Shown here: in pieces, positions 27,957-37,371 of the stretch
How positions within the stretch are numbered: position 1 is the stretch's first letter
Layout of the letters: every line of letters begins with the position of its first letter
Assembly: GCA_947479535.1 (NCBI GenBank)
Contig: CANJZQ010000006.1
Location: 1-64,000, forward strand
Source of the DNA: Oligoflexales bacterium
GTDB taxonomy: Bacteria > Bdellovibrionota_B > Oligoflexia > Oligoflexales > RGVZ01
Direction: 5' to 3'
DNA length: 64,000 bases
Notes under the pieces: model-generated
Databases searched by the model: none
What the model saw: the letters and a program-made list of their open reading frames with translations, nothing else
What the model was told of the DNA's origin: nothing
Program-made: the position numbers and the translations under genes

Positions 27957-28406
27957 ATGGAAAATCTTGCAGGGACCTATTTATTTTGGAAGTGGTTGCA
28001 CATCGTGGCAGTCATCAGTTGGATGGCGGGTATTTTATACCTTTACCGGCTTCTGATTTATCACAGCGAACGCGGCACCAAAGATCACTCCATCCATGAG
28101 CTGCTGTGTCTGATGGAGCATCGGCTCTACCGGTACATCACGATTCCGGCGATGATCGTCGCCGTCTTTGCCGGCCTGTTCATGGTCGCCTTGGTGCCAG
28201 ACCTTGGCAGGACCGGATGGTTCGGGAGCAAATTCGCTCTGGTCCTCGCTCTCATGTTCGCCACATTTTACGCTGGCAAGCTACAACGAGACGCGACCAT
28301 TGACGCCCACCGGTTGCCGGCGTCAAGAACCCTGCGGTTTTTAAACGAGGTTCCGACGCTCTTGATGCTGGCGATTGTTGCCCTTGTCGTCTTCAAACCG
28401 TTTTAG
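27957..28406 (+). CDS. hemJ: HemJ-type protoporphyrinogen oxidase
   Basis: A 149-residue four-helix membrane protein. The family pattern is clear: WKWLHIVAVISWMAGILYLYRLLIYH (His and Arg conserved in helix 1-2), MEHRLYRYITIPAM, GSKFALVLALMF and the C-terminal RFLNEVPTLLMLAIVALVVF. HemJ oxidises protoporphyrinogen IX to protoporphyrin IX in haem synthesis in bacteria lacking HemG or HemY. It starts 6 bases after the leuS stop and is likely in its transcript; no other haem gene is near. Confidence 0.9.
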   Translation: MENLAGTYLFWKWLHIVAVISWMAGILYLYRLLIYHSERGTKDHSIHELLCLMEHRLYRYITIPAMIVAVFAGLFMVALVPDLGRTGWFGSKFALVLALMFATFYAGKLQRDATIDAHRLPASRTLRFLNEVPTLLMLAIVALVVFKPF

Positions 28407-28417
28407 TCCGGAGCCCT

Positions 28418-30556
28418 GTGTACCCTTCCCCTTCAAATATGCGATTCAAGATCGGGGTCATTTTGCTCGCGCTCGCGGCTGCTGGACTGATCTTATATAA
28501 GTTTGCAAACCGGCAGCTCAACCAACAGGCAGCCTTGCGCCTGGAATCACGACTGGCTGCCTTGGAATTAAAAACCGGCATCAAAACCGTCCCTGTTGGT
28601 TTTTCTGTTGGCTTTGGCGCCATGCGAATCCGTTCATTGCAAATCATTTTGCCAACCCGCGACCGGCTCTCGAAAAAATTATCGGCACCGATGGCAGATC
28701 ACGATCCCGATATCGCCGAACTTCTGCAACAGATCGAACCAGCCTTGCGGTCCCTGATCCGCGAATTGCGCACCAACTCAGATGAACCAAAATCAAAAGC
28801 CATCATGCCCCGGATCGCCCGATGGTTTTTACCGACACGGATTGTCTTTGATATCGCCAAAACTGAAATCATCGCCGACCGGACGGGATCAAACGCAGGA
28901 AAAAAAGAATTAATTCTGAGTGCCACAGAATTTCACGTCCGCCTTGACCGGCGCACACCCAGGATCAATTTTCACGCAAAAGAACTTCAATTAACCGGAT
29001 TCGTACCTGAATCAAACGTCAGCGGGCACCTCAGGTTATGGCCAAAGACCGGAGCCGTCGAACTAACCGCATCCCAGACGCCCGATGCAAAATACCACGG
29101 TTGGGGCCTTCGCATCAGGACCGGCATCGACACCAGAAAAATTGAGGTATCGATCAACGGTGCGCACATGCCGCCGTCCCTTGCGTCGATCCTTGGCAGT
29201 TTTGTCGTTCCCTCCACCGATACAACTTTTGAATCCAATCTGGAGTTGTCCCAACTCGGCACGGAGATGGTGTCGTTCAAGGCATCGATAAAATTTCGAG
29301 ACCTCTATGTTCACAACCAGATCATTGCTCTGAAAGAAATCGGACCAATGCACCTGGACGCGAACTTCAACGGTGCATTTGATCCTGCCAGTTCTGAACT
29401 GATCATCGATCACGGGCGGATCGAGCTGCCAGCGCCGGTCGAATTTGAACCTGCAGAACGAAACATGGCGCAACGGTCCAACTTCGACTTTGAGGTTGCC
29501 GGGGCTATCGAACCAGCCGTCATCGTCAATCTTCGTGCGAATGGGCCTGTAGCCTTGCCAAAAACGGTGCAACGCTTCCTGGCACGTTATTTTCCACCCT
29601 CATCAAAAAGGTCTCCCCCCGAAACCTGGTCGGTAAGAGCCTTCGTCGCTCGAACCCCTTGCCAGGCACTGGTCGACATCCTGCCCGCGAAGTTAGCCCC
29701 GGCTTTGGATGATTTCATGCTTGCCGGAGACTTCATGGGAATCATGACGGTGACGTGGCCAAAACGAAGGCCGGCTGATTTTCAACTGCAGATGAGTCAC
29801 GACGAATTCACTTGCGAAGTCGCAAACGAGCCCGATTTTTACGCGGCCAAAAACCTCAACGGCCCGGTGACAGTCCAGAGGCGTTCCCGTGGCATGCCCA
29901 ACCGGACCATTGATCTGGGACCGCAAAACCCTGCGTTCGCTCCATACCGCAGCATCGGCCGTTCCTTTGTCACCACCGTTGTGGCCGCAGAAGACACCGG
30001 GTTTTGGGGTCATTCTGGGGTCGCGTCAATTACCTTCCTGGATGCCTTGAGAGATAATTTGGCTGCAGGACACCTTGCTCGCGGTGGTTCCACGATCACC
30101 ATGCAGCTGGTGAAAAACCTTTTGCTGAATCACGAACGCACCGCAAGTCGCAAACTCCAGGAATTTTTTCTCGCCTGGCATCTGGGCCGGACGCTTACGC
30201 GGGAAAGAATCCTTGAGCTTTACGCCAACGTTGCCGAATTCGGGCCCAATATTTTTGGTGTCGGAGAGGCGGCGGATTTATATTTTGGGAAAAAGCCCTC
30301 AGACCTGACCATCAAGGAAAGTGTCTTTTTGGTCAATCTGCTGCCAGCACCAGTGAGCCGTGCAGAAGCCTTCTGTCGTCACCAGCAACCAACTGAGAAT
30401 TTCAGCCTTTTGATGAACAACTTGATCACCCGGATGCGGACCCTCAAGATCATCAATGAAGAAGAGCGGAATCAAGCGGCTGCGGAACACCTGACATTTC
30501 GCATGGACGACGATGCCATTGGAAAACTCTGTCACCCTGCAAAGGAAGCCACATGA
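28418..30556 (+). CDS. GT51 transglycosylase with large N-terminal periplasmic region
   Basis: A 712-residue protein. A single N-terminal membrane anchor (FKIGVILLALAAAGLILY) is followed by about 450 residues of beta-rich, AsmA/DUF748-like sequence. Residues about 510-660 form a family 51 peptidoglycan glycosyltransferase: EDTGFWGHSG with catalytic Glu, GGSTITMQLVKNL, RKLQEFFLAWHLGRTLTRERILELYAN and the second Glu region YANVAEFGPNIFGVGEAA. There is no transpeptidase domain, so it polymerises lipid II glycan only. GTG 28418 has GGAG close upstream; ATG 28439 is the alternative. The next gene overlaps by ATGA. Confidence 0.85.
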   Translation: MYPSPSNMRFKIGVILLALAAAGLILYKFANRQLNQQAALRLESRLAALELKTGIKTVPVGFSVGFGAMRIRSLQIILPTRDRLSKKLSAPMADHDPDIAELLQQIEPALRSLIRELRTNSDEPKSKAIMPRIARWFLPTRIVFDIAKTEIIADRTGSNAGKKELILSATEFHVRLDRRTPRINFHAKELQLTGFVPESNVSGHLRLWPKTGAVELTASQTPDAKYHGWGLRIRTGIDTRKIEVSINGAHMPPSLASILGSFVVPSTDTTFESNLELSQLGTEMVSFKASIKFRDLYVHNQIIALKEIGPMHLDANFNGAFDPASSELIIDHGRIELPAPVEFEPAERNMAQRSNFDFEVAGAIEPAVIVNLRANGPVALPKTVQRFLARYFPPSSKRSPPETWSVRAFVARTPCQALVDILPAKLAPALDDFMLAGDFMGIMTVTWPKRRPADFQLQMSHDEFTCEVANEPDFYAAKNLNGPVTVQRRSRGMPNRTIDLGPQNPAFAPYRSIGRSFVTTVVAAEDTGFWGHSGVASITFLDALRDNLAAGHLARGGSTITMQLVKNLLLNHERTASRKLQEFFLAWHLGRTLTRERILELYANVAEFGPNIFGVGEAADLYFGKKPSDLTIKESVFLVNLLPAPVSRAEAFCRHQQPTENFSLLMNNLITRMRTLKIINEEERNQAAAEHLTFRMDDDAIGKLCHPAKEAT

Positions 30557-31233
30557 AACTGGTCCCTGCTACAGAATCACTTGCCCACTATTTGTCGGAC
30601 CATGCGACGGCTTTGGATCATGCGCTGCTGCCTGGTGAGGCCCTTGCCTTGGAAGACCTCCGCAGGGAGACCCTTGGCATCGTTGGCAGTGAGATGCAGA
30701 TCGCCCGCGAACAAGGTTCCTTCATGTATCTTATCGCCAAGCTGACCGGTGCCCGGCGGGCCCTCGAATTAGGATGCTTCACGGGATATTCTGCGATCTC
30801 CATCGCTGCAGCCTTGCCATCGAACGGTCTGCTCGTCACGATTGACAAAGACGAGGAGAACATAGCTATTGCGCGTCGCTATTTTCAGCGCACGGGCCAG
30901 TCCGGCAAGATCACAACAAAGGTTGGGAATGCATTGGATGAGCTAGGGAAGTTGTTCGAGGAGCACGGGCCAGAAAGCTTTGACCTTGCCTTCATCGATG
31001 CCGACAAGGGACCAATGCTGGATTATTTCGAACACTGCATGAAATTGCTCAGGGTCGGGGGTCTTATCCTGGCCGACAACACCCTCTGGAACGGCGATGT
31101 CACAAACCGGTCCAGTCAGGACAAATGCACCATTGCAATACGACAGTTCAATGAAGCAGTGGCCCAGGACCCTCGGGTCGAAGCGACTTTGGTCAATGTC
31201 GCTGATGGAATCATGATGCTGCGAAAAAAATGA
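30553..31233 (+). CDS. class I SAM-dependent O-methyltransferase
   Basis: A 226-residue cytoplasmic enzyme of the caffeoyl-CoA/catechol O-methyltransferase family: SAM motif I LELGCFTGYSAISIAAALP, acidic loop VTIDKDEEN, the metal-binding FIDADKGPMLDYF and ILADNTLWNGDV. The family methylates catechol-like hydroxyls using a divalent cation; the substrate is unknown. It overlaps the transglycosylase stop by ATGA and converges with the cNMP-binding gene with no space between stops. Confidence 0.9.
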   Translation: MKLVPATESLAHYLSDHATALDHALLPGEALALEDLRRETLGIVGSEMQIAREQGSFMYLIAKLTGARRALELGCFTGYSAISIAAALPSNGLLVTIDKDEENIAIARRYFQRTGQSGKITTKVGNALDELGKLFEEHGPESFDLAFIDADKGPMLDYFEHCMKLLRVGGLILADNTLWNGDVTNRSSQDKCTIAIRQFNEAVAQDPRVEATLVNVADGIMMLRKK

Positions 31234-31773
31234 TTAGCCTCTGATTTCGGACACCAGAGCCTGATAAAGCATGACATAATCCTGGTTCAAGGACCTCAAT
31301 CGGGTGGCGACAACCTTGGCCAGGCGCAAGATGACCCCCACCGACCATTGGGGATACAACCGGCAAAATCTTTCAAAATCCCCGCCATCGAGAACCAGAC
31401 AGCGACACGGTTCATCTGCAATAACGGAGGCCGAACGGGCCTCGTGACCAAACAGCGCGCCCTCCCCAAAAAAGATTCCATTTCCACCCGAGAGCTTCGC
31501 GACGGGATAAAAATCACCCTGAACCGTCTTCTTCATCACCATCACGCGACCACTCATCAGAAAAAACATGCCACCCCCGACATCGCCTTCGCGAATAATC
31601 TCGGAGCCAGTTGCAATATCTTTTACCGACAAAAATTCAGAAAAAGCCTTTAACCCGCCTGGGTCGGCCTTGAGTTCCTCGAGCAAAGTGATGCCTTCCA
31701 GGTACTTCAGAATATCATCTTGGACCGGCTCAACATTGGCATCCCGATTAGGGAATATTTCCTTGAGTCCCAT
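31234..31773 (-). CDS. stand-alone cyclic-nucleotide-binding-domain protein
   Basis: A 179-residue soluble protein. Residues about 35-150 fit a cNMP-binding beta-roll: GSEIIREGDVGGGMFFLMSGRVMV, then FFGEGALFGHEARSASVIADEPCRCLVLDGGDFERF. The phosphate-binding cassette FGEGALFGHEARSA keeps the Gly-Glu and Arg residues. There is no DNA-binding domain, so it is not a CRP-type regulator. Its start overlaps the stop of the K+ channel gene by one base, suggesting that the two act together and are made in a fixed ratio. Confidence 0.88.
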   Translation of the reverse strand: MGLKEIFPNRDANVEPVQDDILKYLEGITLLEELKADPGGLKAFSEFLSVKDIATGSEIIREGDVGGGMFFLMSGRVMVMKKTVQGDFYPVAKLSGGNGIFFGEGALFGHEARSASVIADEPCRCLVLDGGDFERFCRLYPQWSVGVILRLAKVVATRLRSLNQDYVMLYQALVSEIRG

Positions 31774-32999
31774 CAGGCTGCACTCCCCGTCTTCAGTCCG
31801 GCTGCACCCGCCGGATTCTGGGTTTGAACTCCAGGTGCTCCCGCTGCCATCGCCACGCCGCGATCGACCCGGATCGTGATGAGAACCGTGCCGGAGGGAA
31901 CCATGTAGTCAGGCGGCGGATTAAACATGGGGCTGTTGCAGCGGATCTGCTTCACAGACTGCAGATTGTCGATCAATTTTTTAACGTTACTGGTTTTTTG
32001 AGCCTCACGAAGTGCCCGGTCACGGATGGTGTGTGCGTTACCAGAGTGCTCGATCAAACCAACGAACAAGGTCTGACCACTTGGATCGATTGCCTTGCAC
32101 ACTTCCGCATAAGTCTTGTTGTGAAGTGCCTCTGGTATATCCTGGGTTTGCAGGGCGGTTCCGGACTTGGGATCCAGCAGATCGTTTAAAACGTTCGCCA
32201 GCCCGGTTCCGCTGGCCGCTGTGCCCAGGAGCAGACGGCTGTATTGCCGCGAATAGATGATGTCCGTGACCCCAGCCATGCGCAAGTAACTCGAAAGGTT
32301 TGGATCAATAATTTCAGCCGTGACAAAGGCGGTCTTGGCTAATTTCCCCAATGCAGTTGCCGCCATGATGGTCCGCGCATCAGCTTCTTCCGCGCTGGGT
32401 GAAACTCCCGTTTGAGAGCGTGCGCGATCGGCCAGGATCAACACCCGGCTTGCCTTTTCTGGAAAGGCTTGCTGCAGGACATCAACACGAAAAAAGTCGC
32501 CACCAACAAAGTTTATTTTTTCAAAACGTTTGTCTTCCCGGATCGCATCAATTTCTTCGCGGCCCACATTGGCAACGATGACAACCTTTTCTGCACCAGT
32601 CCCCGTGTCTTTTCCCACCATATGTTCGAGAAGATCCTTCATATCGTCCCGCCAGCCGCAAATGATGAAGTGACCTTTAAGCCGTTCGTCCACGTTGCGC
32701 CTCCTTGCAAGGATTGCTTCTTCCAAAAACCAAGCAGAAATACGAGCTGTCAAAATACCGGTGGCGGCAACGCCGCTCATCATCAGAAACGCGCCAATGA
32801 ACCTGCCTGGCACAGTAACGGGAAAGCGGTCGCCATAACCGACAGTCAAAAAAGTCACGACACCCCACCACAGGCCGTCGCCAACGGTCTTGATGTTCGC
32901 GTTGGCATCGCCAACTTCCAGGTAGTACGCGCCCAATGACGAAAACAGCCACACCGCCGTCAGGGCCGCGACAATGATCAGCACGCGCCGACTCTTCAA
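31773..32999 (-). CDS. two-helix K+ channel with TrkA-N (RCK) domain
   Basis: A 408-residue MthK/Kch-like channel. Helix 1 (VLIIVAALTAVWLFSSLGAY) is followed by the pore helix and selectivity filter TVGYGD, helix 2 (FIGAFLMMSGVAATGILTA) and a cytosolic Rossmann RCK domain beginning HFIICGWRDDMKDLLEHM. The C-terminal ~80 residues may be an RCK_C region with a Gly/Ala-rich tail. The start is unsure: a TTG at 32999 with GGGGGG upstream puts helix 1 at the N-terminus as in relatives; GTG 33086 would add 29 residues that look non-coding. Next comes the cNMP-binding protein gene. Confidence 0.88.
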   Translation of the reverse strand: MKSRRVLIIVAALTAVWLFSSLGAYYLEVGDANANIKTVGDGLWWGVVTFLTVGYGDRFPVTVPGRFIGAFLMMSGVAATGILTARISAWFLEEAILARRRNVDERLKGHFIICGWRDDMKDLLEHMVGKDTGTGAEKVVIVANVGREEIDAIREDKRFEKINFVGGDFFRVDVLQQAFPEKASRVLILADRARSQTGVSPSAEEADARTIMAATALGKLAKTAFVTAEIIDPNLSSYLRMAGVTDIIYSRQYSRLLLGTAASGTGLANVLNDLLDPKSGTALQTQDIPEALHNKTYAEVCKAIDPSGQTLFVGLIEHSGNAHTIRDRALREAQKTSNVKKLIDNLQSVKQIRCNSPMFNPPPDYMVPSGTVLITIRVDRGVAMAAGAPGVQTQNPAGAAGLKTGSAA

Positions 33000-33153
33000 C
33001 TCACACCCCCCGATCCCATCGCAATTCTCTAAATGGATTCGGAAAAAGATCGACTTGTGATTAATGAAGGACAGAATGGCGGGCACGGAAACGGCAGCAA
33101 ATCATGCCGTAATCGTTGTGAATTGATGCAGTCTTGGAAATATCGAAAAGCGA

Positions 33154-34089
33154 TCAAAGCCTGAAGGACAGGAGAGAGGGCTGTTCCTGCCAAGAACGTA
33201 TTTTCGTTCTCGTCCCTTCGGACACAGATTCAACCCGCGAAGCCGCACAGCTGGCATCATGAGTGTAAAATAGCCACCAATGCTCCGGCACGGCCACGGC
33301 GTAGAGGGCTTCTTTTTCGTTGATGACCAGTTCAGGAAACCGGTCATATCCCATCGAAACCGGCACATGAACCCATGCCCTGCCCGGAACAAGATCACCG
33401 GCAAAGACCATTTTTGCGTTTGCCCCCTTGATCACCGTATGCATCTGGCCAGGGGTGTGTCCGTCGGAGAATCTAAAGGAACAGATGTCGGGCAACACCT
33501 CGGGGTGGGTCTCGCCATCCACTAAAATTAGACGTCCGGATGCCTTCAACTGGTCCGTCATCCCGGGAATAAAAGAGGCGCGGTCGCGGGCATGGGGCTG
33601 CATCGCACGCGCGAAGCCACGCATGCCTGTGACGTATTTTGCATTGCGGAACAAAAGGTCCTTGTTTCCCGCCTGGATTTCCGAAAAAGTCGGCAAAATT
33701 CCACCTGCGTGGTCGAAATGCAGGTGCGAAAGGATGACAAAATCAATGTCGTCAGGGGTGATGCCAAGGGCGGCAAGATTTGCGACAAGGCGATGATCCT
33801 TTTCGCGGACGCCATAACGTTCCGCCATCGCTGGATCAAAAAAAGCACCTATTCCGGCCTCGCACAGGATCAGTGTGTCGCCTGACTCCCCAGATATGCG
33901 CACCAGCATGGCCCTGCAGGCCAGCTCAATACGCCCGATGGCATCAGGCGTGACCCATTTTTCCCAGACTGGACGGGGCACGTTTCCAAACATGGAACCG
34001 CCGTCGAGCCACTGCCGATTACCCTCGATTGCGGTGACGGTAACGTCAAGATTTGCAGGATTTGGAGGTGAAAAATGAGGGGATTTCAT
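33154..34089 (-). CDS. MBL-fold metallo-hydrolase
   Basis: A 311-residue cytoplasmic metallo-beta-lactamase-fold enzyme. The metal motif HxHxDH is LSHLHFDHAGG; further ligands are in SDGHTPGQMHTVI and the AKMVFAGDLVPG strand, and WWLFYTHDA supplies a late His. The layout resembles quorum-quenching lactonase or hydrolase subfamilies, but the substrate cannot be assigned. ATG 34089 has GAGG 7 bases upstream. It sits on its own between the channel operon and a 309-base intergenic region. Confidence 0.88.
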   Translation of the reverse strand: MKSPHFSPPNPANLDVTVTAIEGNRQWLDGGSMFGNVPRPVWEKWVTPDAIGRIELACRAMLVRISGESGDTLILCEAGIGAFFDPAMAERYGVREKDHRLVANLAALGITPDDIDFVILSHLHFDHAGGILPTFSEIQAGNKDLLFRNAKYVTGMRGFARAMQPHARDRASFIPGMTDQLKASGRLILVDGETHPEVLPDICSFRFSDGHTPGQMHTVIKGANAKMVFAGDLVPGRAWVHVPVSMGYDRFPELVINEKEALYAVAVPEHWWLFYTHDASCAASRVESVSEGTRTKIRSWQEQPSLLSFRL

Positions 34090-34398
34090 GACGGAACCTC
34101 GTCGGGGATCGCCCAGCCTGCCAGATGATTTTAGGACATGCAAGCCTGTAATTCTGCAGCAATAAAATGTCCATTTTTTGAGCGACCCGGTGAAAACCAG
34201 CGTAAAGAGGGAAACTCACACCCGAGGCTGCTAGTTATCAACAGAGCCTGGGGATAACTCAAACTTAAATATTTTCCTCAATCGTTCTGCTTTTTTAAGA
34301 CGAGAATAAAATTCACGCCCGCTCAATATTTTGTCCCCAATTACCGATCACTTTGGGGGAGTGGCCGCCCGTCGCGTCACGCCTTTTCGGGGGTCGAA
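34090..34398. other. 309-base intergenic region
   Basis: A divergent promoter region between the MBL hydrolase (-) and the metalloprotease operon (+). No gene seen. It holds a 12-base inverted repeat with two DnaA-box-like sequences (34233-34259), then an AT-rich stretch at about 34260-34330 and a GC-rich stretch ending in GGGGG just before the protease start. Confidence 0.6.
34233..34259. promoter_or_regulatory. inverted pair of DnaA-box-like sequences
   Basis: AGTTATCAACAG (34233-34244) and CTGGGGATAACT (34248-34259) are inverted arms matching at 10 of 12 positions, 3 bases apart. Each arm contains a 9-mer one base away from the DnaA box TTATCCACA: TTATCAACA on the plus strand (34235-34243) and TTATCCCCA on the minus strand (34249-34257). 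It may be a DnaA or other dimeric-regulator site. Confidence 0.35.
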
Positions 34399-36306
34399 TT
34401 GCGTCACATCCAAGGAAAATTGATTCTTCTCCTTTTGGGGGCTTTGCTTGCCTGCCCCGGGCAGGTTTTAGCTGTTAGTGGATTTTCCTTCGAATCCGGC
34501 TTTGAACACCCGGCAGTTCGTTGGCTTATAAATCTACACTCGGATGTCGAGCGCCGCCTTCGCCTGAATTCACAACGAGACACGTCATTGACCCTTGGCT
34601 CCCAGGTGAGCGCACACTTGCGCGAGGAAGGCCTTCACCCGTTCATTGAAATCCGTTCCCATGAGCGGGAACTTGGACTGGCTAAGGGCTCTGGCGAATC
34701 GGCAAGAAGCATTGATTTCTGGCTGGGGGGCAAACGGATCCACGGGTTTGGGATCAAGGCAGTCCCATTGCCATCCACCCAACAGAATTTCTCCCTGGCG
34801 GGCAATATCCCTGCCCTGGACGAGGCTGCTGCCGAGCTCGCACTTCAACGCCTGGGCGACTGGCCGGACCGCGACAGTTCCCTTGCGGTTGCCAGAGAGA
34901 ATTTGCAGCCAGGCAGCGGCAAAGAAGACAGTGAAGGAAACCTTGTCGTTTCTGCGGCTGAACCAGTTTTTTTCCCCCTGGGTGAGAACCTCGTACCTGC
35001 ATGGCGCTTTGCGCTGACCGCAGGCGGCTTGCCCTACGAAACGGTCAGTGACGATCGTGAGATCCTGCGCTTCGCGCCTCGTTTTTTCGATGCCACCCAA
35101 GCATCAGCCAACGTGTTTGAGAGCAACAAATCCCTGGCGATTAAAAAAGACGTTTATTTTGAAATTTCAGACGGCCAAGGCAATCTTGAAAACGCACACT
35201 TCAAGACTTCCATGAAGTATTCAGGCCAATCCCGGGGATCCATCTCAGGTTCCAAATTTGATTTTGCGGACACGACCCCGCAATTTCGCGAAGCCAACCT
35301 GTTTGCCCATGCGAACGAGCACTTGGATTTCTTGATGGCGCAAGGCTATCGCTGGACTTCTGCGAGCCCGATCACCCTGCGGGTCGGCGAATGCGTTGAT
35401 ACCTCGTGCAATTGCACGCCTGGGCAAGCATGCTCTGCCAAATCCAACGGCTACTATCTGGTTGTAGACGATGAAACCAACACCCCGTCGATCCACATCG
35501 GAGAGGGGGATGGGGTCCTGCTCAAGGATTTGCATTTTGATACTTCAGTGGTCAGCCATGAGTTCGGCCATCACGTCGTTTTTTCCGCCATCACATCCTA
35601 TTCAACTGGCAGCGAGGCGCTGCAACTCCACGAAGGCCTCGCCGACTTTTTTGTCATGATGCGCCTGGGATCCCCGTGCATGGGTTCTGGCATCTGCACA
35701 AGCAGCAGCAGATCCATGTGTTACACCAGCCAGTGCCTGCGTACGGCTGAAAATGAACTGACCCTGAATTCGCCCGCGTTCCTCGCCGGCGGGGATCATC
35801 AGAAAGGCCAATTGATTTCTGCGTTCCTTTGGGACCTCAAGATGGCAGGAATCAGTTACGGCGACCTGACCAAAATGGTTCTCGGTGCGATTGACCTTTT
35901 GCCACCAGCGGCCACTTTCGGGGATTTTGTCAGTGCGTTGAAAACGACTGATCAAACACTCTTTGCCGCAACGCACCTGGACACGATTGAGCAAAAAATC
36001 CTGGCACGCAATCTGGATGACAGTGCGGCATCTGCAGCCCCCGCATCCAGTGACTCCGGCACGACAAAACGAAAATCATCGGGCAACTTTTTCGGCTGCA
36101 CCGTGATGGCCAATCCACAAGTTTTTCCGCCGCAAGGCGACTCGGCAGAGGGGCCGATGCAAATGGGAATTTATTCCCACGAACCTGCCGGAATTCCAAT
36201 TGGCCCGGCAGCAAAGGGATCGGGCTTTGATATTTCGCTGGCGTTGCTCTTGGCCGTGCCCCTGTTGATTGGTGCGCGGGCGTTGGCAAGAAGGCTGCGT
36301 TCATGA
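34399..36306 (+). CDS. secreted HEFGHH metalloprotease-like protein with C-terminal membrane anchor
   Basis: A 635-residue exported protein. The signal peptide MRHIQGKLILLLLGALLA ends near QVLA. An N-terminal propeptide-like region is followed by the zinc motif VVSHEFGHHVVF (H387, E388, H391) and a likely third ligand in LHEGLADFF (E412), about 25 residues later. Many Cys residues occur in CVDTSCNCTPGQAC and beyond. The tail SLALLLAVPLLIGARALARRLRS is a transmembrane helix plus Arg cluster, as in MYXO-CTERM/PEP-CTERM-like sorting tails. The start is TTG 34399. Its stop overlaps the next gene by ATGA. Confidence 0.82.
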   Translation: MRHIQGKLILLLLGALLACPGQVLAVSGFSFESGFEHPAVRWLINLHSDVERRLRLNSQRDTSLTLGSQVSAHLREEGLHPFIEIRSHERELGLAKGSGESARSIDFWLGGKRIHGFGIKAVPLPSTQQNFSLAGNIPALDEAAAELALQRLGDWPDRDSSLAVARENLQPGSGKEDSEGNLVVSAAEPVFFPLGENLVPAWRFALTAGGLPYETVSDDREILRFAPRFFDATQASANVFESNKSLAIKKDVYFEISDGQGNLENAHFKTSMKYSGQSRGSISGSKFDFADTTPQFREANLFAHANEHLDFLMAQGYRWTSASPITLRVGECVDTSCNCTPGQACSAKSNGYYLVVDDETNTPSIHIGEGDGVLLKDLHFDTSVVSHEFGHHVVFSAITSYSTGSEALQLHEGLADFFVMMRLGSPCMGSGICTSSSRSMCYTSQCLRTAENELTLNSPAFLAGGDHQKGQLISAFLWDLKMAGISYGDLTKMVLGAIDLLPPAATFGDFVSALKTTDQTLFAATHLDTIEQKILARNLDDSAASAAPASSDSGTTKRKSSGNFFGCTVMANPQVFPPQGDSAEGPMQMGIYSHEPAGIPIGPAAKGSGFDISLALLLAVPLLIGARALARRLRS

Positions 36307-37310
36307 AGGCCAACCAGGTGAAAATTTTACTCACAGTGATTGCACTGGGCGTTGGCGGCCGGGTTTCATCAGCCATGGCGCAGAGCGATGAGACGCCTAT
36401 AGACATCACGCTGGCGGCCGTATGGGAAGGTGAATCACTTTCCCCAGCCAACGAAGAGGCCTTCATTAAATTTCGCCAGCACTTCAGCTCCGCTAAAATC
36501 GTCCATTTCATCAGCCCGGTCTATCTCACGCGCGCCGTAAAAAATTCTCGCATCCGTGAAAACGAGCGCCAGAAAATCCTGGAGTTTATTGGAACGGGTG
36601 ACCTCGCGGGAATCTACCTGAATGGATGGAAATCGATCACGGAATCGGCCGGAGTTTCGTTCCGGAACAACCCGACCTTCTGGGGCAACAGCCTGAGCGC
36701 CAGACAGTGCCTTGATGATTGCGGCCGGGAGGTTGCCATGACCGCGTATCCGCCGGACGAACTTCAAAGAATCATACGCAAAAGCCGCACACTTTTTGCC
36801 AAAAATGGCTTTGGCAGTCCATCGCTGATGCAAGTGGCGGGTCATGCGGCGGGACCAGACGTGCTTGCGGCCGCAAGTGCCGAGGGAATCACCCATGATT
36901 TCTCCGCCATCGCGCCAGAGCTGCTGTCCCCCAGACTTTATCGCTACCCGCTGCGCCAGCAATTGATCGCCCTTTGGGGCGGCGTCGGGCCCTTGATGCC
37001 ACCCATCCAACTAAAAACCGCCAATGGCCCACTCATTCAAATGACAGCCAATGGAATCCACACCGAATTCATGAGTGAAGCAGATATCCGGGCTCGACTG
37101 GAAGCCGTCATGGGCAGCGCCGGAAGTGCCCCCCCAAAGGCGACCGCGACGCGCCACCTGTTCATTGGTTTCCCTGTGGAAACCATCGCGATCAGCTTGC
37201 CAAAACTTGAATTTACCCTTCAGGAATTATTCAGGAAGAGCTCTGAGACCAAAACACCCCTGCGGTGGACGGCAGAAAACCTTTCCAAGGCTTCCGCCAA
37301 CGCCCACTAA
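36303..37310 (+). CDS. secreted protein, possibly polysaccharide-deacetylase-like
   Basis: A 335-residue protein with a signal peptide (VKILLTVIALGVGG, cleavage near SAMA). The order ITLAAVWEGESLSP, IVHFISPVYL, TGDLAGIYLNGW, TAYPPDELQRIIRKSR and FGSPSLMQVAGHAAGPDVL resembles a NodB-fold (carbohydrate esterase 4) enzyme, but the classic Asp-Asp and HxxxH metal residues are not obvious, so it may be a degenerate or inactive relative. Translationally coupled to the preceding metalloprotease by ATGA overlap, suggesting a shared envelope task. Function not established. Confidence 0.65.
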   Translation: MKANQVKILLTVIALGVGGRVSSAMAQSDETPIDITLAAVWEGESLSPANEEAFIKFRQHFSSAKIVHFISPVYLTRAVKNSRIRENERQKILEFIGTGDLAGIYLNGWKSITESAGVSFRNNPTFWGNSLSARQCLDDCGREVAMTAYPPDELQRIIRKSRTLFAKNGFGSPSLMQVAGHAAGPDVLAAASAEGITHDFSAIAPELLSPRLYRYPLRQQLIALWGGVGPLMPPIQLKTANGPLIQMTANGIHTEFMSEADIRARLEAVMGSAGSAPPKATATRHLFIGFPVETIAISLPKLEFTLQELFRKSSETKTPLRWTAENLSKASANAH

Positions 37311-37371
37311 AGCCCGTTGCAATTTCAATATAAAAGGCTTTTAATCCCCCCAAGATCACCTCCGTAAATCA

